Assembly: GCF_026017845.1 (NCBI RefSeq)
Contig: NZ_CP100416.1
Location: 7,908,430-7,972,429 of the forward strand
DNA from: Amycolatopsis mediterranei
GTDB taxonomy: Bacteria > Actinomycetota > Actinomycetes > Mycobacteriales > Pseudonocardiaceae
Length of the DNA: 64,000 nucleotides
Direction: 5' to 3'
Below the pieces are notes generated by a model that was not told the DNA's origin, made no database searches, and worked only from the letters and a program-made list of their open reading frames with translations. How positions within the stretch are numbered: the first letter of the stretch is position 1; each line of letters starts with the position of its first letter. A program made the position numbers and the translations under genes. This document shows, one piece after another, positions 25,418-33,911 of the stretch.

Positions 25418-26995
25418 GTGACCGACAAGACCGGCTGGTGGCGGAGCGCGGCGATCTACCAGGTCTACATCCGCAGCTTCGCGGACGGCAACGGCGACGG
25501 CGTCGGCGACCTCGCCGGCGTCCGCGCCCGGCTGGACCACCTGGCCGACCTCGGCATCGACGCGATCTGGTTCACACCGTGGTACCCGTCGCCGATGGAC
25601 GACGGCGGCTACGACGTCGCCGACTTCCGCGACATCGAGCCGCTGTTCGGCACCCTCGCCGAGGCGGAGGACCTGATCGCCGAGGCCCACACCCGGGGGA
25701 TCCGGGTGATCATCGACATCGTGCCCAACCACTGCTCCGACGAGCACCGCTGGTTCCAGGCCGCGCTCGAAGCGGGCCCGGGTTCGCCGGAGCGGCAGCG
25801 GTTCTGGTTCCGGCCCGGCCGCGGCCCGGACGGCAGCGAGCCGCCGAACAACTGGAAGTCGCGCTTCGGCGGGTCCGCGTGGACGCGGGTCCCGGACGGC
25901 GAGTGGTACCTGCACCTCTACAGCTCGCGCCAGCCGGATTTCAACTGGGACAACCCGGAGATCCGCACGGAGTTCGAGGACGTGCTGCGCTTCTGGTTCG
26001 ACCGCGGCGTGGACGGCTTCCGCATCGACGTCGCCGACGGCCTGGTCAAGGACCCGCACCTGCCCGACGTCGACGACGGCGACGAGACGCCGTTCTCCGA
26101 CCAGGAAGGGCTGCACGAGATCTACCGGTCGTGGCGCAAGATCGCCGACAGCTACGGCGGCGAGCGCGTGCTGGTCGGCGAGATGTGGCTGCCGGACATG
26201 TCGCGGGCCGCGCGGTACCTGCGCCGCGACGAGCTGCACTCGGCGTTCAACTTCGACTTCCTGGTCTGCCCGTGGGACGCCACGCGGTTCCGCGACGTCG
26301 TCTCCCGCACGCTGAAGGCGCACGACGAGGTCGGCGCACCGGCGGCGTGGGTGCTGTCGAACCACGACGTCACCCGGCACGTCACCCGCTACGGCCGGCA
26401 GGGCGACACCGGGTTCAGCTTCGCGAACCGGCTGCACGAACTGCCGGTCGACCGCGAACTGGGCACCCGCCGCGCCCGGGCGGCGGCGCTGCTGACGCTG
26501 GCGCTGCCCGGCGGGCTGTACGTCTACCAGGGCGAGGAGCTGGGTCTCTGGGAGGTCCTGGACATCCCCGACGAGCTCCGCCAGGACCCGGTCTTCGCCC
26601 GCACCCGCGGCGCGGACCCCGGGCGCGACGGCTGCCGGGTCCCGATTCCGTGGTCCGGGTCCGCGCCACCCTTCGGGTTCGGCAGCGGCGGCGCTTGGCT
26701 GCCGCAGCCTGCTTCCTGGAGCGCGTACACGGCCGAGGCGGAGGCGGCGGACCCGGCGTCGATGCTGTCGCTGTACCGCTCGGGATTGCGGCTGCGGCGG
26801 GACCTGCCCCCGGGCTCGCTCGAGTGGCTGTCGCTCGGCGAGGACGTGCTGGCGTTCCGGCTGGGGCCGGAGTTCACGTTCGCGCTGAACTTCTCGGCGG
26901 CGCCGGTGCCGCTCCCGGCCGGCGAGATCCTGCTGGCCAGCGGCCCGGTTTCGACCGAGCTGCCGACGGACACGGCGGTCTGGTTGCGGTCCTGA
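25418..26995 (+). CDS. GH13 alpha-glucosidase
   Basis: 525-residue cytoplasmic GH13 enzyme without a signal peptide. The (beta/alpha)8 barrel motifs are present: region I DIVPNH, region II GFRIDVAD with the nucleophile Asp, region III VGEMW with the acid/base Glu, and region IV SNHDV with the third acid. The N-terminus WWRSAAIYQVYIRSFADGNG and the family's IPWSG segment fit oligo-alpha-glucosidases. AGGAGGGG lies 7 bases before the GTG. Being last in the importer operon, it most likely hydrolyses imported alpha-gluco-oligosaccharides to glucose; the preferred linkage is not clear. Confidence 0.9.
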   Translation: MTDKTGWWRSAAIYQVYIRSFADGNGDGVGDLAGVRARLDHLADLGIDAIWFTPWYPSPMDDGGYDVADFRDIEPLFGTLAEAEDLIAEAHTRGIRVIIDIVPNHCSDEHRWFQAALEAGPGSPERQRFWFRPGRGPDGSEPPNNWKSRFGGSAWTRVPDGEWYLHLYSSRQPDFNWDNPEIRTEFEDVLRFWFDRGVDGFRIDVADGLVKDPHLPDVDDGDETPFSDQEGLHEIYRSWRKIADSYGGERVLVGEMWLPDMSRAARYLRRDELHSAFNFDFLVCPWDATRFRDVVSRTLKAHDEVGAPAAWVLSNHDVTRHVTRYGRQGDTGFSFANRLHELPVDRELGTRRARAAALLTLALPGGLYVYQGEELGLWEVLDIPDELRQDPVFARTRGADPGRDGCRVPIPWSGSAPPFGFGSGGAWLPQPASWSAYTAEAEAADPASMLSLYRSGLRLRRDLPPGSLEWLSLGEDVLAFRLGPEFTFALNFSAAPVPLPAGEILLASGPVSTELPTDTAVWLRS

Positions 26996-27004
26996 ATGGA
27001 CTGA

Positions 27005-27033
27005 CCGGAGGCCGCCACCGCGGCGGTCTCCGG
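27005..27033 (+). terminator. Hairpin after the GH13 gene
   Basis: CCGGAGGCCGCC (27005-27016) and GGCGGTCTCCGG (27022-27033) pair with one G-T wobble around a 5-base loop. There is no T-run, so it is an L-shaped-type terminator at best. Confidence 0.55.
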
Positions 27034-27089
27034 CGGACCGGCCGGAGATCTTTGCGCTGTCTCGACTTGGTGAGGTTCCGCGACGGTGA

Positions 27090-27119
27090 TTGTGGTTCGG
27101 GCGGCCGGGGTGGTATACC
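27090..27119 (+). promoter_or_regulatory. Promoter of the STAND regulator gene
   Basis: TTGTGG (27090-27095), 18-bp spacer, TATACC (27114-27119). The predicted transcript would start about 28 bases before the ATG at 27154 and carries the ribosome site GGGAGGGG. Confidence 0.55.
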
Positions 27120-27153
27120 GAAAAAGGGTTGAGCGGATCTGGGAGGGGTCGCG

Positions 27154-29745
27154 ATGGCCCGGGATCCCGTTCACCACTCGCTCTTCACGTTCGACATCGA
27201 AGACTTCAGCGCGCGGTACCGCAACGACCGCGCCCGGCTGGCCGTGCGCGCTGCCGTGTACCGCCTGGTTCGTGAGTCCTTCACCACCGCCGAAATCGAC
27301 TGGGACTCCTGCACGTACCAGGACTGCGGCGACGGCGCCCTGATCATCGTGCCGCCCGAGGTGTCCACCGTGCTGCTGCTCGACCCGTTGCTGCCCAGGC
27401 TGCTCGCCGGCCTGATCGACCACAACCTCCGGGCACCGCCCCCCGAGCGGATCAGGGTGCGGGTCGCCGTGCACGCCGGCGAGATCACCCGTGACGAGCA
27501 GGGGATGACCGGGCACGAGCTGGTGGTGGTCTGCCGCCTGCTGGACGCGGCCGAACTCAGGACCACGCTCGCCCACGCCGGCACCCCGTTGGCGGTCGGG
27601 GTGTCCGACCACGTCTACGAAACGATCGTGCGGCACGGATTCCGCGGCATCGAGCCGTCGACCTACCACCCGGTCACCGTTCAGGTGAAGAAGACCCGGC
27701 TGCACGGGTGGATCCACGTGCCCGGCTCCCGGGTGCCGCCGTCGTTCGAAGCGCACGGCGGTGAGACGCCGCCGCAGCAGTTGCTGCCGGATCTGCCCGC
27801 GTTCGTCGGGCGCGCCATGGAGCACCGGCTGCTCGACAAACTCAGCGTCGAAAGCCGCCTCCTGGTGCTGAGCGGCCCTCCCGGCGTCGGGAAGAGCACC
27901 GTCGCGATGCAGTGGTGCCACCAGGTCGTCGACCACTACCCCGACGGCCAGCTGTACGCCCACCTCGGCGGCCCGGCCGGCTCGGTGACGGTCGAGCAGG
28001 TGCTGGGGCACTTCCTGCGCGGGCTGGGCGTCGCCGCCCCCCGCGTGCCGGTCGGCCTCGCCGAGCAGTCCGCGCTGTTCCGGTCCCTCACCGCGGGCCG
28101 GCGGCTGCTGCTGGTGCTCGACGACGTCGAGTCCGCCGACCAGGTCCGCGCCCTGCTGCCGTCGTCGGCGGTGAGCACGACCGTCGTCACCAGCCGGTCG
28201 AGGCTGAGCGGGCTGGTCGCGAACGGGGGACGGCTGATCGAGATCGCCCCGCTCCCCGAAGAAGACGGGGTGGAGCTGCTCGCGCGGCTGGTCGGCGACG
28301 GCCGGATCGAACGTGAGCGGCCGTGTGCGCAGCAGCTGGCGTCGCTGTGCGCCGGGCTCCCGCTGGCGTTGTGCGTGGCGGGCGCCCGGCTGGTGTCCCA
28401 TCCTCGGTGGTCGGTGGAAAAGGTGGTCGCCGAGCTGGTCGACGAAGGGCGTCGGCTGGCCGGCTTGTCTCTTGCCGGTGATCTGTCCGTACAGGTGGTG
28501 TTCGATATGTCGTCCGAAACGCTGTCCCCTCCCGCCGCGCGGCTGTACCGGCTGCTCGGCCTCCATCCCGGCCCCGACTTCGAAATCGGTCTCGCCGCCG
28601 CCGCGGTCGCCGTGCCGACGGCCGAGGCGGAACGGCTGGTGGACGAGATCGTGACGGCGAACCTGCTGGCGGACCCCGCCGCCGACCGGTACCGGCTCCA
28701 CGACCTGATCCGGCTGCACGCCCGGCAGCAGGCGCTGGCGCACGAGCCGGCGGAACAACGAGAGCTGGCCCTGCGCCGGATGCTCGACTGGTACCTGCGC
28801 ACGGCCACCGACGCAGGTGCCGTCGTGACCCCGCACCGCACCGACGTGCGCCGCGATTTCGCGGACGTTCCCGTCGAAACCGTGACGTTCGCCGGCCATG
28901 CGGACGCTCTGGAATGGCTCGACCGCGAACGGGTGAACCTGCTGGCGGCCGCCCGCTCGGCGGCGGACAACGGCTGGAACACCACCGCGTGGCAGCTGGC
29001 CGACGCGATGTGGGGCCTGTTCCTGTACCGCACGCACTACTACGACTGGCTGCAGTTCGACCTGCTCGCCGTCCAGGCGACGGTGGAGGACGCCGACCGC
29101 GAGGCGGAGGCCGGCGCGAACGACCGGCTGGGCCTGCTCTTCCACGCATTGGGGCGCAACGACGAGGCGCTGGCCCACATGGCGACGGCCGCGGAGATCT
29201 GGCGGGAGCTCGGTGACCGGCACCGGATCGCGGGCTCGATGGAACGGTTCGGTTTCGCCTATCTGGACCAGGGCCGGATCGAGCCGGCCCTGACCCATTT
29301 CGAACAGGCGCTCGAGGGCTACCGGGAACTGCGGCAGCAACGCAGCGTCGGGCTCGCCTTGGTGAGCATCGGACGCGCGCTGTTCACCGCCGGCCGCCCC
29401 GCCGAGGCCGAACCACCGCTGGCCGAAGCCGTCGCGGTGCTGGACGGCCTGGAAGTACCCGATCCGTACAACGCGGCGAGAGCGCGGATCGCGCTGGCTC
29501 GCACCGAAATACAGATCGGGGCCAGGGAGCGGGCACTGGAGCGGCTGCGCGTGGCCGCGGCCGCGATGCAGGCCGTGAACTCGCCGCTGGGCCAGGCGGA
29601 TGCCGAATGGGCTTTGGGTGAGCTGTTCGAACACGCCGGTGAGCCGCGGGTCGCGAAAGGCCACTACGAGCGCACCGAGGAGATCTACGCCCGGCTCGGC
29701 AACCCCGGGGTGGACCAGGTGCGGGAGCGCATCAGCCGGCTCTGA
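27154..29745 (+). CDS. STAND-class ATPase regulator with cyclase-like N-terminus and TPR repeats
   Basis: 863 residues in three parts. Residues 1-195 resemble a class III nucleotide cyclase domain (LFTFDIEDFSAR and DCGDGALII sit where the two metal-binding Asp loops would be). Residues about 210-560 are an NB-ARC-like NTPase with Walker A GPPGVGKST, Walker B LLLVLDDVE and a VVTSRSRLSGL sensor. Residues about 600-863 are TPR repeats. No DNA-binding domain is seen, unlike SARP/LuxR-type STAND proteins. It converges on the lasso protease gene with only 4 bases between stops. A signalling role for the neighbouring locus is inferred from position only; nucleotide cyclase activity is doubtful. Confidence 0.78.
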   Translation: MARDPVHHSLFTFDIEDFSARYRNDRARLAVRAAVYRLVRESFTTAEIDWDSCTYQDCGDGALIIVPPEVSTVLLLDPLLPRLLAGLIDHNLRAPPPERIRVRVAVHAGEITRDEQGMTGHELVVVCRLLDAAELRTTLAHAGTPLAVGVSDHVYETIVRHGFRGIEPSTYHPVTVQVKKTRLHGWIHVPGSRVPPSFEAHGGETPPQQLLPDLPAFVGRAMEHRLLDKLSVESRLLVLSGPPGVGKSTVAMQWCHQVVDHYPDGQLYAHLGGPAGSVTVEQVLGHFLRGLGVAAPRVPVGLAEQSALFRSLTAGRRLLLVLDDVESADQVRALLPSSAVSTTVVTSRSRLSGLVANGGRLIEIAPLPEEDGVELLARLVGDGRIERERPCAQQLASLCAGLPLALCVAGARLVSHPRWSVEKVVAELVDEGRRLAGLSLAGDLSVQVVFDMSSETLSPPAARLYRLLGLHPGPDFEIGLAAAAVAVPTAEAERLVDEIVTANLLADPAADRYRLHDLIRLHARQQALAHEPAEQRELALRRMLDWYLRTATDAGAVVTPHRTDVRRDFADVPVETVTFAGHADALEWLDRERVNLLAAARSAADNGWNTTAWQLADAMWGLFLYRTHYYDWLQFDLLAVQATVEDADREAEAGANDRLGLLFHALGRNDEALAHMATAAEIWRELGDRHRIAGSMERFGFAYLDQGRIEPALTHFEQALEGYRELRQQRSVGLALVSIGRALFTAGRPAEAEPPLAEAVAVLDGLEVPDPYNAARARIALARTEIQIGARERALERLRVAAAAMQAVNSPLGQADAEWALGELFEHAGEPRVAKGHYERTEEIYARLGNPGVDQVRERISRL

Positions 29746-29749
29746 GGAG

Positions 29750-30457
29750 TCAGGCCCGGAAAACGCGCCGGTAGGTCGGTGGAATGGGTTCGTCGGCCGG
29801 ATGGGTCACCGGTTCGCCGTCCACCTCGATCCAGGCGTGGAACGAATACGGGTCGACGGCGAACCCGAAGCACCAGTCGATCCGGAGGCCGAGGAACGCG
29901 GCCGTCAGCACCGCGGTGAGCGAAATCTCCACGCAGGCGACCCGGCCGGGGTACCACCGGCTCGCCCGGCGGGCGGCGCTGAGCGCGGAGAGAGCGTCCG
30001 CGGCGCTCGCTTCCGGTTTGGTCCGCTTGAGCCTGGCAACGACCGCGGCCGAGGTCCGGAAGGGCAGGCGCAGGAGCAGCAACGCCAGCAGGAACGCGAA
30101 CGGGGCGGTGAGCCGCCAGCGCCGGCCCGCGGGGACCTCGTCCGCCGGCACGGCCATCAGCACGCCGGCGGCATGACGGCCTTCCGCGTCGGGCAGTTCG
30201 ACCAGCCCGCGTGCCACCAGCGCGGACACCAGCTCGTCGGCGTCCCGGCGGATCCGGTCCGCCGGCACCGCCGGGTAGCGGGCGAGGAGGGCATCGACCG
30301 CCTTGTCGACGTCGGCCGCGCTCCGCAGCTCCTCGTAGAACGCGGCTCCGCTGCGGTTGAGCACGAACCAGCGCCCGGTCGCCGAATCGAGCAGCACGAG
30401 GCGGCCCGCGTCGTCCGGCACGGCCCGCACACTGGCGGGCACCCTGGCTTTGATCAC
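29750..30457 (-). CDS. Lasso peptide B protein: PqqD-like RRE fused to transglutaminase-like protease
   Basis: 235 residues. Residues 1-88 form a PqqD-like leader-recognition domain (LLDSATGRWFVLNRSGAAFYEEL, with RADELVSALVARGLVEL-type helix); residues about 105-235 are the B2 leader protease with catalytic Cys in ACVEIS, His in FHAWIEVDG and a nearby Asp in AVDPYS. Two hydrophobic stretches lie at the junction (LLALLLLRLPF). In most actinobacterial lasso loci these two functions are separate genes (B1, B2), so the fusion is notable. The GTG start overlaps the stop of the cyclase gene (GTGA). It would bind the precursor leader and cut before core Gly1. Confidence 0.9.
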   Translation of the reverse strand: MIKARVPASVRAVPDDAGRLVLLDSATGRWFVLNRSGAAFYEELRSAADVDKAVDALLARYPAVPADRIRRDADELVSALVARGLVELPDAEGRHAAGVLMAVPADEVPAGRRWRLTAPFAFLLALLLLRLPFRTSAAVVARLKRTKPEASAADALSALSAARRASRWYPGRVACVEISLTAVLTAAFLGLRIDWCFGFAVDPYSFHAWIEVDGEPVTHPADEPIPPTYRRVFRA

Positions 30458-32205
30458 GGTCGGACCCCCTCCTCGCGCTCCCGCAACCACGCCTCCACCG
30501 CGAACACCTGGTGGAGTGCGCCCCACGGGGTGGGCATGCCCTGGATTGCGGCCTCGAGGACTTCGCGGACCGGCCCGGGCTCGAGGATCCCGTGGTCGGC
30601 AGCGACGGATTCGGTGAGCATCCGCCGCAACACCGGCGCCGCCCGGCGGACACCGAGGTACACGTCACGCGTGTAGTCACCCTTGGTCGTGCGGGCCAGC
30701 ACCGCCGGGGGTACCAGCCCGCTCAGCGCCGCGCGGAGCAACGGCTTGGGCGTCCTCGGGTCGGCGCGCCGGCGCGCGGGCAGCGCGAGGCAGGCCCGGA
30801 CCACCTCGGTGTCCATGAACGGGGCGTGCACCTCGATGCCGAACTCGGCGCCGACCGCCTGGCCGGTGCGGAGGGTCAGCGTCTGCTGCCGCACCAGCTC
30901 CTGGGTGACCGCGTCGCCGGCGTCGAGGTCGTCGTCCTCGGCCAGGTGGTCCGCGGTGTCCTGGATGTGCGCGGCGAGAGACCGTCTGGCGGCGGGGGTG
31001 AGCCATTGCGCCGAAGGACGCCGCCAGTAGGCGATCCGGTCCGCCTCCCAGGACTCCGCACCGATCGGGCGACCGGCTGCCACGTCCTCCGCGAGGGAGC
31101 GCAGGGCCCGGCGCCGGGTCGACCGGCTGAGCGTGACCGCGCGGCCGACCAGGGCGAGCGGCGTCCGGCCGCGCAGCCGCGCCCACGCCACGCAGTCGGA
31201 CCACAGGCGGGGCAGCTCACCGTGCCGCGCGAGGTCCGCGAGGTAGGCGCCTGGAGCTTTCAGCACGACGTCGCCCCCCTCTCCCGTGACATGAGCGTGG
31301 GAGCCGAGTTCCACAGCGCGCGCCAATCGCGCTCTCAGCGCCCCCGTCGCCAGCGACGATCCGTGCGGCCAGTCGCCGGTGGGACGCAACACCTGGTAGG
31401 GCAGGTGCTCGGGCCCCTCGGGCACAAGGTGGTGACGGATGCCGGTGACACTTCGAGCGTGCCGACTTGCGAATTCGACGTCGTCGGCCACCGGGGCGGC
31501 GGGATTGACGGAGATGAAGGAGTCGAGCTCACCCAGCTCGCCCGCCGCCAGCATCGTCAAGGACGTCGAGTCCAGGCCACCCGAGAGGTCGAACGTCAAC
31601 CGATACGGCGACAGGGTGCGGGCCCGTACCGCCGTGGAGAGGGCTGATCGGAGCCGTTCGGCGGATTCCGCCATCGTCATTTCCGGTTCGGGGCGCAGAA
31701 CGGAATGGGGACGCTCGCGGACGCCGGCCCGGCCGATCGACAAAACGTGCCCGGCCGGCACCCGGCGGATACCGCGGTACATCGACCGCCCGCGGACCGG
31801 TTCGCCCGATTCCGGACAGGCGATGATCGCCGCCACGGAAATTTCGTCCAATGGCCCACCCGCCAGCCGCGCGAGGTCCGAAGAATCGGTGCCGAACCAG
31901 ACGGCGTCCGCCTTCTCGGCAACGAAGAGCGGAAACTGGCCGACGGGATCGGCCAGGAGGACGGCCCTGGATCGAGTGACCAGGAGGCTGGAGTAGCAGC
32001 CGGGCCAGCCGTCCGTCGCGCCGGCGTCGTTCGTGCGCGACATGGCCTCGCAAGCCTGGGCCAGCTGGAAGTCCGACACGAAGCTGTGTCCGATGAGGAA
32101 CAGTTTGCCCTCGCGGGAACCGGCCTCCCGGAGGGAGGCCGACAGCGTGCGCGAGACAACGTGAGCGAGTCCGGTCGCCCTGGTCCAGCAACCGACGAGG
32201 CTCAT
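30454..32205 (-). CDS. Lasso peptide cyclase (asparagine-synthetase-like, C protein)
   Basis: 583 residues. An N-terminal glutaminase-like domain without the catalytic Cys2 of true asparagine synthetases (it starts MSLVGCW) is followed by the ATP-pyrophosphatase domain with the P-loop FDLSGGLDSTS (about residue 215) and the late KGDYTRDVYLG segment common in lasso cyclases. It would adenylate the core Asp8 side chain and join it to the amine of Gly1 inside the pre-folded peptide. The ATG at 32205 has GGTGA upstream; a GTG at 32229 is possible. It is the second gene of the lasso operon, 47 bases after the precursor. Confidence 0.9.
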   Translation of the reverse strand: MSLVGCWTRATGLAHVVSRTLSASLREAGSREGKLFLIGHSFVSDFQLAQACEAMSRTNDAGATDGWPGCYSSLLVTRSRAVLLADPVGQFPLFVAEKADAVWFGTDSSDLARLAGGPLDEISVAAIIACPESGEPVRGRSMYRGIRRVPAGHVLSIGRAGVRERPHSVLRPEPEMTMAESAERLRSALSTAVRARTLSPYRLTFDLSGGLDSTSLTMLAAGELGELDSFISVNPAAPVADDVEFASRHARSVTGIRHHLVPEGPEHLPYQVLRPTGDWPHGSSLATGALRARLARAVELGSHAHVTGEGGDVVLKAPGAYLADLARHGELPRLWSDCVAWARLRGRTPLALVGRAVTLSRSTRRRALRSLAEDVAAGRPIGAESWEADRIAYWRRPSAQWLTPAARRSLAAHIQDTADHLAEDDDLDAGDAVTQELVRQQTLTLRTGQAVGAEFGIEVHAPFMDTEVVRACLALPARRRADPRTPKPLLRAALSGLVPPAVLARTTKGDYTRDVYLGVRRAAPVLRRMLTESVAADHGILEPGPVREVLEAAIQGMPTPWGALHQVFAVEAWLREREEGVRP

Positions 32206-32252
32206 CGATTCACCACGACGGCACGTCACCTGGGTCCGACACGGTTCAGGAA

Positions 32253-32402
32253 CTAGTCTTCCTGGCTGCTTTTGTCCACGCTTCCGTTGCCATTCCCGCG
32301 GGTGGTCTTGAAGACCGGACCGAAATCGAATACCGCCGGTGGCTCGTAGCCATCCTCGGGAACGATGAGGACGGTGTTCGGGTCGACGTCAGCGTCGTTC
32401 AC
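32253..32402 (-). CDS. Lasso peptide precursor (A peptide)
   Basis: 49 residues from a GTG preceded by AGGGGG at 5-base spacing. The leader contains the RRE-binding signature YEPPAVFDFG (Y-x-x-P pattern followed by Gly, aromatic/hydrophobic and Thr), ending FKTTR, with Thr34 at the conserved -2 position. The predicted core is GNGNGSVDKSSQED (residues 36-49): Gly1 to Asp8 would give an 8-residue ring and a 6-residue tail KSSQED. The core is unusually small-residue-rich and acidic, and the tail has no aromatic plug; Gln12 or Lys9 might act as steric locks. An alternative cut before Arg35 would give an Arg1-Asp9 ring, less likely. Confidence 0.85.
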   Translation of the reverse strand: MNDADVDPNTVLIVPEDGYEPPAVFDFGPVFKTTRGNGNGSVDKSSQED

Positions 32403-32456
32403 GAGTGCCCCCTGATACGTTATGGCGAACCGTCTTCGTCCAGTCACTGTCCGCAC

Positions 32457-32485
32457 ATAGTACTGTTGTTCGGGTCGATTGACAA
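32457..32485 (-). promoter_or_regulatory. Promoter of the lasso peptide operon
   Basis: On the minus strand TTGTCA (32485-32480), 17-bp spacer, TACTAT (32462-32457): one of the best consensus-like promoters in the window. Transcription would begin near 32450, leaving about a 48-base leader before the precursor start. Confidence 0.75.
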
Positions 32486-32631
32486 AAAGTCACCCACACA
32501 GGAAGTCGACTTGTCGAACCGGTCGGGTTGAACCAAGCTGTCGACGAACCGCCACTTCCCGAACTCCGGAGTCAACAGGTTCACGGGTCCGGCTTCGCCG
32601 ACTCCCCGGACCTTCCTCTACGCCGTGTACT

Positions 32632-32644
32632 CTTCAAATCGAAG
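32632..32644. promoter_or_regulatory. Candidate ROK operator, copy 1 (upstream of its own gene)
   Basis: CTTCAAATCGAAG is a near-perfect 13-bp palindrome overlapping a TACTCT -10-like box (32628-32633) and 24 bases before the ROK start. It matches the palindrome at 33916-33928 in 11 of 13 positions, which supports autoregulation. Confidence 0.65.
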
Positions 32645-32667
32645 TCAACCAGCCATCAGGAGGCAGA

Positions 32668-33888
32668 GTGTCGAGCACGGGAGCCACGACCGTGGAGGCC
32701 CGGTCCCTGCTGTGGACCCCGTCCGATTCGGTCAAGGACGTCAACCGCCGGAAGGTCATCCGCGCGGCGATGGCGGATCCCGGGATCACCCAGGTGAGCC
32801 TGGCCAAGCGCCTTCTGCTGTCGCAGGGAACCGTCTCCGCGGTGGTCTCGGAACTCCAGCAAGAGGGCATCTTCCGCGTGCAGAGCGAGGAGGGTGAGCG
32901 CGGCAAACGGGTCCGGCTCGGCGCCGTCCGCGGAGTGGCCGTCGGCGTGGAGGTCAACCACGACCGGATCGCGGTGGCGGCGCGCCGGGTGGACACTTCG
33001 GCGGTCGAGTACGAATCCGTGGCCTTCCGCGCCGACCAGGGCAGCAGCAGCTGGGTGCGGGAGAGCGCCAACCTGATCAAGGAGCTCACGGTGCAAACCG
33101 GGCTCGACATCGATCACATCGTCTCGATCGGCGTGGGCATCCCGGCCGCGGTCGACCCGCGGACCGCCTTGGTCACCCAGGTCGCCGCCTCGCTCGACTG
33201 GGACATCACCGGCAGCGTCCCGGAACGATTCCGCGACCACTTCCGCGACGTGCCCATCATCGTGGACAACGAGGCCAACTACGCGGCCTACGGCGAGCAC
33301 CTGTACGGAGCCGGCCGCGGCGCCGGGACCATGCTGTTCGTCAAGGCGTCCGTCGGTCTCGGCGCCGGGTTCATCATCGGCGGGCTCATCTACCGGGGAC
33401 GGCACGGGTACGGTGGGGAGATCGGTCACCTGACCATGGACCCGGACGGCATTCCGTGCCGGTGCGGCAACCGCGGGTGCCTGGAGACCCTGGTCGGCGG
33501 GGCCCGGCTCCTCGAGCAGGTCCGGCAGGCGTACGCCGGCTATCGCGCCGATCTGCCGACCAGCGTCGAGGGCATGATCGAGCGGGCCAAGCGCGGCGAC
33601 GCCGTGTGCCGGCGGGTACTCCAGGACGCCGCCCGGACCATCGGCCTGGCCCTCGCCCGCGTGTGCAACCTGATGAACCCCGAGCTGATCGTGCTCGGCG
33701 GCGAACTGGGGAGGGCACCGGAACTCCTGCTCGAGCCCATGATGGACGGGCTACGGCTCTACGCCCTTCGTGGCATGGTCGAATCGAAGGACCCGGTGAA
33801 GATCGTCGGGTCGGACCTCGGCCTGGCCGCGGGCGCGCGGGGAGCGCTCGGGTTCGCCCTCATGACCGACCGCACCGTCGAAGCTTGA
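32668..33888 (+). CDS. ROK-family transcriptional regulator
   Basis: 406 residues: an N-terminal winged-helix (SVKDVNRRKVIRAAM, then VSLAKRLLLSQGTVSAVVSEL) and a C-terminal ROK sugar-kinase-like domain (about 90-400) with the DNEANYAAYGE segment, the EIGHLTMD loop and the zinc-binding cluster CRCGNRGCLE. The family includes NagC/XylR-type repressors that sense sugars. AGGAGG lies 6 bases before the GTG at 32668. Matching palindromes lie before this gene and the downstream GT-B-like gene, so both are the predicted targets. It is divergent from the lasso operon, and a link to it is possible but not shown. Confidence 0.9.
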   Translation: MSSTGATTVEARSLLWTPSDSVKDVNRRKVIRAAMADPGITQVSLAKRLLLSQGTVSAVVSELQQEGIFRVQSEEGERGKRVRLGAVRGVAVGVEVNHDRIAVAARRVDTSAVEYESVAFRADQGSSSWVRESANLIKELTVQTGLDIDHIVSIGVGIPAAVDPRTALVTQVAASLDWDITGSVPERFRDHFRDVPIIVDNEANYAAYGEHLYGAGRGAGTMLFVKASVGLGAGFIIGGLIYRGRHGYGGEIGHLTMDPDGIPCRCGNRGCLETLVGGARLLEQVRQAYAGYRADLPTSVEGMIERAKRGDAVCRRVLQDAARTIGLALARVCNLMNPELIVLGGELGRAPELLLEPMMDGLRLYALRGMVESKDPVKIVGSDLGLAAGARGALGFALMTDRTVEA

Positions 33889-33911
33889 CCAAGCCTTACA
33901 CCATCACGACC

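Noticed and set aside
26524..29664. 1046-residue open frame on the minus strand
   Set aside because: It is antisense to the GH13 and STAND genes, Arg/Gly/His/Pro-rich, with no recognisable domain; a high-GC shadow frame.
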